Part shown: piece by piece, positions 17,701 through 26,091 of the stretch
Layout of the letters: each line of letters begins with the position of its first letter
Numbering within the stretch: position 1 is the stretch's first letter
Source: Paraburkholderia sacchari
GTDB lineage: Bacteria > Pseudomonadota > Gammaproteobacteria > Burkholderiales > Burkholderiaceae
Direction: 5' to 3'
Length of the DNA: 64,000 nt
Assembly (NCBI RefSeq): GCF_000785435.2
Contig: NZ_JTDB02000001.1
Location: 434,001-498,000, forward strand
Made by a program: the position numbers and the translations under genes
Notes under the pieces: model-generated
Told to the model about the DNA's origin: nothing
The model's input: only the letters and a program-made list of their open reading frames with translations
Database searches by the model: none

Positions 17701-19404
17701 TCAGCTCCCGCTGGTCTGGGTGGGTGCCGGCGCGGGCAGGATCGCGTGCACGTAGGCGGCGCGGTCGAACAGTTGTGCGGCGGTGGCGTCGAGATACTGC
17801 CGCAGCGGCCCCGCGCCGAGCGTGGCCGCGGTCACGCAGGCGAGCAGCAGCGCGCAGGCCGCGAGCTTGGCGGCGCTGCCTCGCGGTGCGCGCGCGGGCG
17901 CGAAGGCGGCGGCGCGCGCGGCGGGCTCGGCCCACAGCAGGCGCGTGCCGGTGCGGCTCAGCGCGACGATCAACAGCAGGCTCGAGATCAGCACGGCGGG
18001 CCATAGCACGGCCGCCTCGTGGGTGGGCGTGGCCGCGAGCACCATGGCCTTGCCGAGGAAGCCGGAGAGCGGCGGCAGGCCCGCCGCGCCCACTGCGGCG
18101 GCGAGATAGAGCAGGGCGGCGGCGTTCGAGGGCCAGGGGGCGCGCGTCTTTTCGATCCGTTGCGGCGCGCTCGCTTGCGCCGTGGCGAGCGCTTCGCGAT
18201 CCGGCTCGGGCGAGATGGCTGCGGCTGCCGCGTCGTCGAGCGCTTCGAGCGAGCCGGGTTCGGCGCCGTGAGCGCCGTCTGCGGGGTTCGCTGCGTTCGC
18301 AGAATGGGACACCGTAGCGGCTTCGGGCTCCAGCGTATCGGCGAGCAGGAACAGCGCGCCCGTGCACAGCGTCGTGCTGATCAGGTAGTAGAGCAGCGCG
18401 CTCCACGCCAGCGGCGTTTGCTGCGTGACGGCTGCAATCAGGAGTCCGACCGAAACCAGCACGAGGTAACCCGTGGTGGTCTTCAGGCTCGACACGGCGA
18501 GCGCGCCCAGCGCGCCGAAGGCGATGGTCGCGATGGCGAGCCACCATACCCAGTCGTGCATGAACGCATCGAGCACGCCACCGTTGGCGCCACCGCCGCC
18601 GAACACCAGTGCGTCGCAGCGCAGCATCGCATAGATCCCCACCTTGGTCATGATCGCGAACAGCGCCGCCACGGGGCCGATCGCGCTGCGGTACGCCTGG
18701 GGCAGCCAGAACGACATCGGAAACACGGCGGCCTTCAGGCCGAACACGAGCATGAGCGTCGCGCCCGCGAACTGCGCGAGCGGCAGCGATCCGGCGTGCA
18801 GGTGCGCGAGACGCTCGCCCATGTCGGCCATGTTGAGCGTGCCGGTAATGCCGTACAGCACGCCCAGCGCGATCAGGAAAAACGACGAGCCCACGAGGTT
18901 CATGATCAGGTAGTGCAGCCCGTTGCGCACGCGCCGCGTGCCGCCGCCGTGGAGCAGCAGCGCATACGAGGCGATCAGCAGCAGCTCGAAGAACACGAAC
19001 AGGTTGAACATGTCGCCCGCGAGGAACGCGCCGTTCAGGCCCATCAGCTCGAACTGGAACAGCGCGCGGAAATAGCGGCCGCGCCGCGCGTCGGCGCTCG
19101 ACGTGCCCAGCAGGCAGCAGCATGCGAGCACGGCGGTCAGGAGCAGCATGAGCGCGGCAAGGCGGTCGAGCTGGAGCACGATGCCGAACGGCGCGGGCCA
19201 TGCGCCGAGCGCGTAGCTGGCGATCTCGCCTTGCGCCGCGCGCGCTGCCAGCACAGTCGCGACGGGCAGCAGCGCCACGGTTGCGATCGCATTGAGCGCG
19301 CGCTGCAAGCGCCTGGCGCGAAGTGGCAGCGCGACGATGGCGCCCGCCGCGAACAGCGGGATCAGGATGGGGAGCAGAAGGGCGTGATCCAGTGCGTGAT
19401 TCAT
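17701..19404 (-). CDS. mrpD: Mrp/Pha cation:proton antiporter subunit D
   Basis: A 567-residue NuoM/NuoN-like proton-channelling subunit with about 14 helices. Conserved Glu in a GLNGAFLAGDMFNLFVFFEL stretch (around 110-130) and the Lys-bearing broken helix region (GLKAAVFPMSFWLPQAYRSA) are both present. An insertion of acidic, Ala-rich residues at about 365-425 lies between helices. The start overlaps subunit C by four bases (ATGA). Confidence 0.93.
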   Translation of the reverse strand: MNHALDHALLLPILIPLFAAGAIVALPLRARRLQRALNAIATVALLPVATVLAARAAQGEIASYALGAWPAPFGIVLQLDRLAALMLLLTAVLACCCLLGTSSADARRGRYFRALFQFELMGLNGAFLAGDMFNLFVFFELLLIASYALLLHGGGTRRVRNGLHYLIMNLVGSSFFLIALGVLYGITGTLNMADMGERLAHLHAGSLPLAQFAGATLMLVFGLKAAVFPMSFWLPQAYRSAIGPVAALFAIMTKVGIYAMLRCDALVFGGGGANGGVLDAFMHDWVWWLAIATIAFGALGALAVSSLKTTTGYLVLVSVGLLIAAVTQQTPLAWSALLYYLISTTLCTGALFLLADTLEPEAATVSHSANAANPADGAHGAEPGSLEALDDAAAAAISPEPDREALATAQASAPQRIEKTRAPWPSNAAALLYLAAAVGAAGLPPLSGFLGKAMVLAATPTHEAAVLWPAVLISSLLLIVALSRTGTRLLWAEPAARAAAFAPARAPRGSAAKLAACALLLACVTAATLGAGPLRQYLDATAAQLFDRAAYVHAILPAPAPTQTSGS

Positions 19405-19778
19405 GTGCCGTGCGTCTCCCCGTCGTGGCCTTGCGGATTGGCAGCATCATCGCCATCCACGTGATCGCTGCCGGTGAGCGCCAGCGAGCGCAGCGCGAGC
19501 ACCACGGTAAACGCCGTCATGGCGAAGCCGATCACGATGGCCGTGAGTACGAGCGCTTGCGGCACCGGGTCCGCGTACCGGGCTCCCGCGCTATCCGCAG
19601 CGCTCCCGATCACGGGCGGCTGGCCCGTGGCGAGCCGCCCCATGCCGAGCAGGAACAGGTTGATCGCATACGAGAACAGCGTGATGCCGAGGATCACGGG
19701 CAGCACGCGCGCGCACAGCAACAGGTAGATGCCGCACGCGCAGAGCACGCCGATTGCGGCGGCGAAAGCGGCTTCCAT
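19401..19778 (-). CDS. mrpC: Mrp/Pha cation:proton antiporter subunit C
   Basis: A 125-residue NuoK-like subunit with three helices (FAAAIGVLCACGIYLLL; VILGITLFSYAINLFLLGMG; ALVLTAIVIGFAMTAFTVVL) and a polar His/Asp-rich tail. The start at 19778 overlaps the subunit A stop by one base (TGATG). The large frame upstream of this ATG is only a shadow of subunit A. Confidence 0.93.
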   Translation of the reverse strand: MEAAFAAAIGVLCACGIYLLLCARVLPVILGITLFSYAINLFLLGMGRLATGQPPVIGSAADSAGARYADPVPQALVLTAIVIGFAMTAFTVVLALRSLALTGSDHVDGDDAANPQGHDGETHGT

Positions 19779-22579
19779 CAGCTTTTCTCCACGGATTGCA
19801 GGTCCTTGTCGCGCACGCCCAGATGCGAAACGATCGTGAGCGTCGTACCCACCACCGCGCCCAGCACGCCGAGATCGAACAGCATGGCCGTGCTCAACTC
19901 GATTTCGCCGATCAGCGGCAGATGCAGATGCCCGAACGCACTGGTGAGGAACGGATAGCCGAACGCGAGGCTGCCCAGACCAGTTGCGGCCGCAACGAGA
20001 ATGCCGAGCCCAGCGAGTGCGCGGTAATTGATGCGGATGCGCGATTCGGTCCATAGCACGCCGCTCGCCACATACTGGAGCAGCAGCGCGATAGACAGAA
20101 TGAGCGAGGCAATGAAGCCGCCGCCGGGCAGATTGTGGCCGCGCAGGAACACGAACACGGCCACCAGCGCGGTGAGCGGCAGCATGAGGCGCGCGAGAAT
20201 CGCGAGCAGCAGCGGATGCGACTGCGACGACCACGGCAGGCCGCCCGGCCCGGTGTCCGGCGCCTTCAGGCGCAGGCCGCGCAAGAGCGCCTTCACGGCG
20301 AGGCCGGCGACCACGAGCACGCTGACCTCGACCATGGTGTCGAAGCCGCGGAAGTCCACGAGGATCACGTTCACGACGTTGTGGCCGCCGCTGCCGGGCA
20401 GCGCATTGGCGAGGAAGTACGGCGCAATGCCTTGCGCGGGCGGACGCGTCATGACCTGGTACGCCACGCTGCCGAGCAGCGCGCCGCCCGCGAGCGCGAG
20501 CGCGCCGTTGCGCATGCGCGCGGGAATCGGCTCGATGGCGGTTTGCAAGTTGGGCAGGAAATAGATGGCCAGCACCAGCAGCAGCACCGTCACCACTTCC
20601 ACGGAGACCTGCGTGAGCGCGAGATCGGGTGCCGAAAAGCGTGCGAACGCGAGCGTCACCAGCAGCCCGCAGGTGCTCAACATCACGAGCGCGTAGAGCG
20701 TGTGCGCGCGCACCATCACGACGCCCACGGCGAGCAGCGCCATCAGCACGAGGCCGCACAGCGTGATGGTGTCGATGGGCAGGCGCACGAAGTCGCCGCC
20801 CCACGCACCGAGCGCGACGAACGCGGCGCCCGGCACGACGATCATCGCTGCGATCATCCACGCGAGATAGTCGGGCAGCGAGCGCGTCTCGAACACGCGC
20901 ACCACCACGGCCGCGCCTTTTTCCAGCCGCTGCACGAGGCGGTCGAAGCCTTCGCTCGCGTTCATGTCCGAGAGCATCGAGCGATGATGGCGGAACGCGT
21001 CGCGGCGCAGCACGAACAGCAGCGCGCCCGCCGCGAACGACACCACGCTCATGACCAATGGTGTGTTCACGCCGTGCCACAAGCTCAGGCTGTACTCGGG
21101 CAGCTTGCCGCCGAGCGTGAACCATGCCGCCGATTCCAGCAGCCTGCCGATGGTCCGCTGCGGGAACAGGCCGATCAGCAAACAGACCACCACGAGAATC
21201 TCGACCGGCAGCTTCATGAAGCGCGGCGGCTCGTGCGGCGGGTAATGCGGCAGGTCGCGCGGCGCGGCGCCGTCGAAGAACACGCCCCAGACGAAGCGCA
21301 GCGAGTACGCAACCGAAAGCGCGGCGGCCACGATCGCGATCACGGGGATCGCCCAGTTGAATGGCCCGAACATGCCCTGCGCGAGCGTCTCGCCGAAGAA
21401 CATTTCCTTCGAGAGAAAGCCGTTCAGGAGCGGCACGCCCGCCATCGCGAGCGAAGCCACGCCCGCGAGCACGGCGGTGTGCGGCATGTACTTCGCGAGC
21501 CCGCGCAGGCGGCCCAGGTCGCGCGTGCCGGTTTCATGATCGATGATGCCGGCGGCCATGAACAGCGACGCCTTGAACACCGCATGGTTGACCGTGTGAA
21601 ACAGGGCGGCCACGGTGGAAAGCTGCGTGTCGAGGCCGAACAGCAGCACGATGAGGCCAAGATGGCTGATGGTCGAATAGGCGAGCAGGCCCTTGATGTC
21701 GCGCTGGAATAGCGCCATCGACGCGCCGCCCACGAGCGTGACGAGCCCGGCGAGCGTCGCCGAATAGGCCCACCAGGCGGTGCCCTCGAACACCGGATAG
21801 AGGCGCGCGAGCAGGAAGATGCCGGCCTTCACCATTGTCGCCGAGTGCAGATACGCGGAGACCGGCGTAGGCGCCGACATGGCGTGCGGCAGCCAGAACT
21901 GGAACGGGAACTGCGCGGATTTCGTGAACGCCGCGAACAGCGTGAGCAGCAAAATGGCCGGAAAGAGCGGATCGTGCTGGATCGTGTCCTTTTGCGCGAG
22001 CACGTCGTTCAGTTCGAAACTGCCGCATACGTGGCCGAGCAGCAGCACCGCCGCGAGCAGCGCGAGTCCGCCCGCGCCCGTGATGGTGAGCGCCATGCGC
22101 GCGCCGCGCCGCGCATCGGGCCGCGACGGCCAGAAGCCGATCAGCAGGAACGAGACGAGGCTCGTGAGCTCCCAGAAAATCACGAGCAGCAACAGATTGT
22201 TCGAGAGCACGACGCCGAGCATCGCGCCCATGAAGAGCAGGAGCAGCAGATAGAGGCGCGGGAGCGTGTCGCTGCCGGCCAGGTAATAGCGCGCGTAGAT
22301 GAACACGAGCAGGCCGATCGCGAGCACCAGCAGCGCGAACATGAACGAGAGGCCGTCGAGGCGCAGCGAGAGCGCGAGGCCGATCTCGGGCACCCACTCG
22401 CGGCGCCACTGCATGACGCCATAGGTGGGCATGCCCACGCGTTCGCTCAGGACCAGCCCGAGGCCGAGCAGCGCGGTCGCGAACGCGATCCACGTGGCGA
22501 GTGCGCGGACGTGCCGGGCTACGAATGCGACGAGAGCCGCCCCCACGAACGGAAGTACGACGAGCCACTCCAATGCCAT
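19778..22579 (-). CDS. mrpA: Mrp/Pha cation:proton antiporter fused subunit A/B
   Basis: A 933-residue NuoL-like subunit with the MrpB domain fused at the C-terminus, as in the group-2 (PhaAB) antiporters known for K+/H+ exchange in rhizobia. The NuoL-like part (1-500) has the FWELTSLVSFLLIGFW and FPFQFWLPHAMSAPTPVSAY segments with conserved Glu, Lys and His. The MrpB part includes FLRGHNLPGGGFIASLILS near 840. First gene of the operon, with an AGGA-type ribosome-binding site. The complex exports monovalent cations (K+ and/or Na+) for protons and supports alkali and salt tolerance. Confidence 0.93.
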   Translation of the reverse strand: MALEWLVVLPFVGAALVAFVARHVRALATWIAFATALLGLGLVLSERVGMPTYGVMQWRREWVPEIGLALSLRLDGLSFMFALLVLAIGLLVFIYARYYLAGSDTLPRLYLLLLLFMGAMLGVVLSNNLLLLVIFWELTSLVSFLLIGFWPSRPDARRGARMALTITGAGGLALLAAVLLLGHVCGSFELNDVLAQKDTIQHDPLFPAILLLTLFAAFTKSAQFPFQFWLPHAMSAPTPVSAYLHSATMVKAGIFLLARLYPVFEGTAWWAYSATLAGLVTLVGGASMALFQRDIKGLLAYSTISHLGLIVLLFGLDTQLSTVAALFHTVNHAVFKASLFMAAGIIDHETGTRDLGRLRGLAKYMPHTAVLAGVASLAMAGVPLLNGFLSKEMFFGETLAQGMFGPFNWAIPVIAIVAAALSVAYSLRFVWGVFFDGAAPRDLPHYPPHEPPRFMKLPVEILVVVCLLIGLFPQRTIGRLLESAAWFTLGGKLPEYSLSLWHGVNTPLVMSVVSFAAGALLFVLRRDAFRHHRSMLSDMNASEGFDRLVQRLEKGAAVVVRVFETRSLPDYLAWMIAAMIVVPGAAFVALGAWGGDFVRLPIDTITLCGLVLMALLAVGVVMVRAHTLYALVMLSTCGLLVTLAFARFSAPDLALTQVSVEVVTVLLLVLAIYFLPNLQTAIEPIPARMRNGALALAGGALLGSVAYQVMTRPPAQGIAPYFLANALPGSGGHNVVNVILVDFRGFDTMVEVSVLVVAGLAVKALLRGLRLKAPDTGPGGLPWSSQSHPLLLAILARLMLPLTALVAVFVFLRGHNLPGGGFIASLILSIALLLQYVASGVLWTESRIRINYRALAGLGILVAAATGLGSLAFGYPFLTSAFGHLHLPLIGEIELSTAMLFDLGVLGAVVGTTLTIVSHLGVRDKDLQSVEKS

Positions 22580-22673
22580 CCGGCTTCCTCCGGGAAATTC
22601 ACTGCGTGCGGGTTGAAGACGTGGACTGCCCGCGTGACGCGGGTGCGGCAGGGCAGGCGCGCCTGCGGACCGT

Positions 22674-22738
22674 AGGGTCTGTTCACATTCATCACGGGCT
22701 GACCGCCAGAAGGGCCGTGATGAATGTGAACAGACCCT
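22674..22738. repeat. 24-bp perfect inverted repeat in an intergenic gap
   Basis: The arms 22674-22697 (beginning AGGGTCTGTTCACATTC) and 22715-22738 (its exact reverse complement) enclose a 17-base loop. The stem is too long and too perfect for an ordinary operator, and no T run follows on either strand. It may be a miniature inverted-repeat element or back-to-back ends of an IS5-like element (outer bases AGGGTCTGTTCACA), or an RNA hairpin between the small secreted-protein gene and mrpA. GGACC occurs near both outer ends, which is suggestive but too short to count as a target duplication. Confidence 0.75.
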
Positions 22739-22851
22739 GGACCACGATCATAGCCGCAAACGGGGCCGGAGTTGATCTGGATGCCATCGATGCGTGCGCC
22801 GCGCGACATCGTGCTACGGAACCGTGCGCGGTGGCGCACGGTCGTGCCCGA

Positions 22852-23340
22852 TTACATCGGCCAGACGAAGGCTTCGTGCGCGTGCGAGGCCTTGCCGATA
22901 TCCACGGGGCGCTGGACCGTCTTGCCGTCGTGGCTCGCCGTGATCACGTAGTGGCCGTTGGGCAGCGTCACGAGCATGAACGGGCCGTCGGTGCGGGTGG
23001 AGACGAGCGGCTGGCCGTGCGCGTCGGTGATCTTCACGGGCACGTTCGCGAGGTACTCGTTGCCGTTCGCCGACTGGCGCGCGAATTCGAGCGAGAGCGG
23101 GTAGCGCGACATCGCGGCCTTGAACGCCGCCGACTGGTCGCTGCCGATGCCGCCGGACAGGTACGAGACGCTGCCGGCGTGATGCGCGGGTGGCAGGGCG
23201 CTGGCGGCGGTGGCCGAGGGGGTCGAAGTGTTCGGGGTGCTCATGGTCGCGGCGAAAGCGCTTTGTGCGCCGAACGCAAGCGCGAATGCGGCGGCGAGCG
23301 AGATGGCCGCGCCCATCCATGGAGTCGAGGGAGCTTTCAT
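22852..23340 (-). CDS. Secreted protein with a carboxypeptidase regulatory-like domain
   Basis: A 162-residue exported protein with a strong AGGAGGT ribosome-binding site. The signal peptide (about 1-30) ends near AQSAFA. After a Ser/Thr/Pro/Ala-rich linker, residues about 75-155 show a small beta-sandwich of the carboxypeptidase-regulatory type (VPVKITDAHGQPLVSTRTDG, then LPNGHYVITASHDGK). Such domains are structural or binding modules without catalytic residues. A 9-base perfect hairpin (23364-23384) lies in its leader. Likely periplasmic; partner unknown. Confidence 0.78.
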   Translation of the reverse strand: MKAPSTPWMGAAISLAAAFALAFGAQSAFAATMSTPNTSTPSATAASALPPAHHAGSVSYLSGGIGSDQSAAFKAAMSRYPLSLEFARQSANGNEYLANVPVKITDAHGQPLVSTRTDGPFMLVTLPNGHYVITASHDGKTVQRPVDIGKASHAHEAFVWPM

Positions 23341-23712
23341 TTTTACCTCCTGCGTCGGATACGCCGGCGCGCGTTGCGCGCCGGACGAATTCAGCGTAGG
23401 CAGGGCGGCTTAAAAGTCCCTTAAAACGCAGGGCGAACGCGTTTCCCGGCTGTGTGCGGCGCGCTGGCTCAGCGCGCGATCATGCCGGTGAAATATTGAC
23501 GGCGAGCAGCGTGTTTGGCCTTTATCACGTCATCCCGTCTCGATAAATCAAAGGTCTGCGATTTATCGATATTCAATAAACCTGCTCGAAATATCAGATG
23601 CCGGTCGGTTTGTTCGATTGATCATTTATTTTTGCAATCCTAGATTTTTCTGATTGTAGTTGCGTATGCAACATATGTTCCTCGTTTACTTCAGCCGGAG
23701 AGGGATGCGTGA
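23341..23712. other. Intergenic region spanning the left island junction and the vgrG promoter
   Basis: From right to left it holds the vgrG ribosome-binding site (GGAGAGG near 23697), an AT-rich stretch from about 23492 to 23690 that contrasts with the GC-rich surroundings and is the obvious vgrG promoter region, the 59-bp direct repeat (23433-23491), and the leader hairpin of the small secreted-protein gene at 23364-23384. No gene is seen in it. Confidence 0.6.
23433..23491. repeat. Left 59-bp direct repeat bounding the T6SS island (att-like)
   Basis: This segment matches 36571-36629 at 57 of 59 positions, offset 13,138 bases. Read on the minus strand it encodes T-G-M-I-A-R-stop, the exact end of LldP, although no lldP gene lies here. 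The similarity ends abruptly, at the right just inside the lldP reading frame. It is therefore a duplicated 3' end of lldP, as expected at one border of an element inserted at that gene's 3' end. Confidence 0.88.
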
Positions 23713-26085
23713 ATGAATGCAGTAGCGAAACGCTTTATGGATACCCTGCTTCACCCGAGCGCGCGCCTGAGCCAGCGCCTGAGCCTGTGGATAGGCGGCG
23801 TCGAAATTCCGCTCGACGTGGTCAGGTTCAAGGCGAAGGCGGGCTTCTGCCAGGACTATTTCGTTGATGTCACGGTAACGTCTCCGGAGCTGGCCATCGA
23901 CGGCAAGCTCTGCGTGGGCAAACGCGCGGGGTTGCAGATCGACGAGCGCGCGGCGGTCCCTTCGGCGAGCTATGCCGATTCCGTCGATCGTGAGGCGGCA
24001 ACCTGGAACGGTGTGGTGACGCGCTGGAAGCGGGTCAGCGTGAGCCGCGACGAGGGCACCTACCGCCTGCGCATCGAACCGCGCTTCGCAGCCCTCCTCA
24101 AACGGATCGTCAAATCCGATACGTTCAAGGACGTTACCCTCCAGGAGCTGATCACGCAGGCCGTGATCGACCGGAAGAATTTCGATGCCTTCGACGTGGA
24201 GTTCCAGATTGAGGGACTCGACCAGAAGATGGAACAGGTTGTCATGTACGAGGAGTCGCTTTACAACCTGATTGCACGTCATTGCCGTCGCAAGGGTGTT
24301 TTCTGGTTCTACAAACAGGGCCGCGCCAAGGACGGGCGACTCGATACCATCGTTTTTTCGAATAACCCGCGCGCCTATGTCCGCTCGATCGACGTGCCGC
24401 TGCTCGACGGCGCGGGCCTGAACAGCAACTGGCAGGAAGCGGCGCAGAAGGTCAACGAGCAGCGCAGGCTCGTTCCCGCCGCGATCGAGGTGTGGGAGCG
24501 CAACTATCGCACGCCGGACGACCCGCTACGGGCGAGCGCGAATGTCTCCGCCGACGCAGGGGACCGCTCGGTATTCGGCCAGATCAGTCGCAGCGCGGAG
24601 TTCCACTTCACGCAGGACCAGGGCGAGGCTGTCGTCCAGATGCGGCGCGACGAACTGGTCGCGCGGCAGGCGACGCTCTCGGGCACCACCGACGCGAAGG
24701 GCGTCGCGCCGGGCGTGGTCATGAAGCTGACGAACGCGAAGCTCGCCAGCGCGGAATACGGCTTCGTGATTACCTCGGTGGTCATGAAGGGCAGCCGCAC
24801 GAAACCGGCGTTCACGCGCTTCAAGGCGATGCCCGCGCACCTCGCGTACCGGCCTCGATTCGTTTACGAAAAGCATTGGCGATTTCTGGGTGGCCCCGTC
24901 GCAGGCGTCGTTACAACGTTTGACTCGACGCCCTACGCGTGCGTGGACGAATACGGCCGCTATCCGGTCCTGCCGAAGTTCCTGCAAGGCTCGGGCAATA
25001 CCGACCGGCAACTGCTGAAGCTGCGCCTGCTGCGTCCGTCCTCATCGTATCAGGGGGGCTTTCACTCGCCGCTGCTCCCGACGACCGAGGTCATGCTCGA
25101 AGCGGCCCACAACGATGTCGACCGTATCCATATCTCCGGCGCCCTGCACGACTATTCGCATCCGGACATCGTCCACGGCGCGCAGGCGATGTTTTCCTAT
25201 GCGATATGGCGCTCGCCGCTACGCGGCGCGGAAATCGTCTTTAACGATCTGCAGGGCAAGGAAAGCGCGCGAATCGCGACGGTCTACAACCAGACAGCGA
25301 TGAACCAGGGCTACCTGCTCAACAGCAAAAAGCTCCAGAGAGGCGCAGGATTCGAAATCACGACCCAGGGATGGGGCACGACGCGCGCGGCGAAAGGGCT
25401 GTTCCTGACGGCGGACGCGGCGGCGGGAGCCGATACGCCTCACCTTGAAATGCCTGCGGCCGTTGCGCAGCTCAAGGCGGCACTCCAGCGCGTCACGGAT
25501 CTCGCGGCAGCAACCACGCAGGCCGGGGCCGATCCTGCCGACCGCGCGACGCAGGCGTCGCTCCTCGACGGGCTGAACCAGCTTCGCGACGCGGGGCTGC
25601 TGGCGAGTGCTCCGGGCGGCATGGCGTTCGTGACGCCCAAATCGACGCAGCACTCGGCGGGCGAGAACGTGATCGTCACCGCCGGCCAGAACATGGACGT
25701 CAGTGTGACGCAACGGCTGCGCATGGTGGCGGGCGAACTGATCTCGCTGTGCGCGCACAAGCTCGGGCTGAGTCTTGTCGCGGCGAAGGGGAAGGTGCTG
25801 ATGGCGGCGCTGACGGACGGGCTGGACCTCTTTGCGCAGAAGCAGGTGCGCGTCGCGAGCGAAAGTGCGGACGTCCAGGTGTCGGCCAAGTCGAAAATCA
25901 CGCTCAACAGCGGTGGGGCCTCCGTGGTCATCGAGAACGGGAACATCACGTTCCATTGTCCCGGCGCATACACCATCAAGGCGGCGTCGTTTACCTTCGT
26001 TGGGCCGGATAACGTGCCGACGACGCTGCCGGTCCTGCCGCAAAGCGATCTCAAGCTCGACGACCTGTACTCCCATACGCACTAG
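23713..26085 (+). CDS. vgrG: Type VI secretion tip protein VgrG (TssI)
   Basis: A 790-residue spike protein. Residues 1-380 are the gp27-like base (LSLWIGGVEIPLDVVRFKAK; FKDVTLQELITQAVIDRK; GVFWFYKQG), 390-550 the gp5-like OB fold (FHSPLLPTTEVMLEAAHNDVDR), and from about 640 a repetitive beta-helix (GENVIVTAGQNMDVSVTQRL; KITLNSGGASVVIENGNITF). It ends in a short tail with no extra toxin domain, so cargo must be non-covalent, and the effector is encoded six bases downstream. First gene of the island and of the effector operon. Confidence 0.95.
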   Translation: MNAVAKRFMDTLLHPSARLSQRLSLWIGGVEIPLDVVRFKAKAGFCQDYFVDVTVTSPELAIDGKLCVGKRAGLQIDERAAVPSASYADSVDREAATWNGVVTRWKRVSVSRDEGTYRLRIEPRFAALLKRIVKSDTFKDVTLQELITQAVIDRKNFDAFDVEFQIEGLDQKMEQVVMYEESLYNLIARHCRRKGVFWFYKQGRAKDGRLDTIVFSNNPRAYVRSIDVPLLDGAGLNSNWQEAAQKVNEQRRLVPAAIEVWERNYRTPDDPLRASANVSADAGDRSVFGQISRSAEFHFTQDQGEAVVQMRRDELVARQATLSGTTDAKGVAPGVVMKLTNAKLASAEYGFVITSVVMKGSRTKPAFTRFKAMPAHLAYRPRFVYEKHWRFLGGPVAGVVTTFDSTPYACVDEYGRYPVLPKFLQGSGNTDRQLLKLRLLRPSSSYQGGFHSPLLPTTEVMLEAAHNDVDRIHISGALHDYSHPDIVHGAQAMFSYAIWRSPLRGAEIVFNDLQGKESARIATVYNQTAMNQGYLLNSKKLQRGAGFEITTQGWGTTRAAKGLFLTADAAAGADTPHLEMPAAVAQLKAALQRVTDLAAATTQAGADPADRATQASLLDGLNQLRDAGLLASAPGGMAFVTPKSTQHSAGENVIVTAGQNMDVSVTQRLRMVAGELISLCAHKLGLSLVAAKGKVLMAALTDGLDLFAQKQVRVASESADVQVSAKSKITLNSGGASVVIENGNITFHCPGAYTIKAASFTFVGPDNVPTTLPVLPQSDLKLDDLYSHTH

Positions 26086-26091
26086 AGCGCC

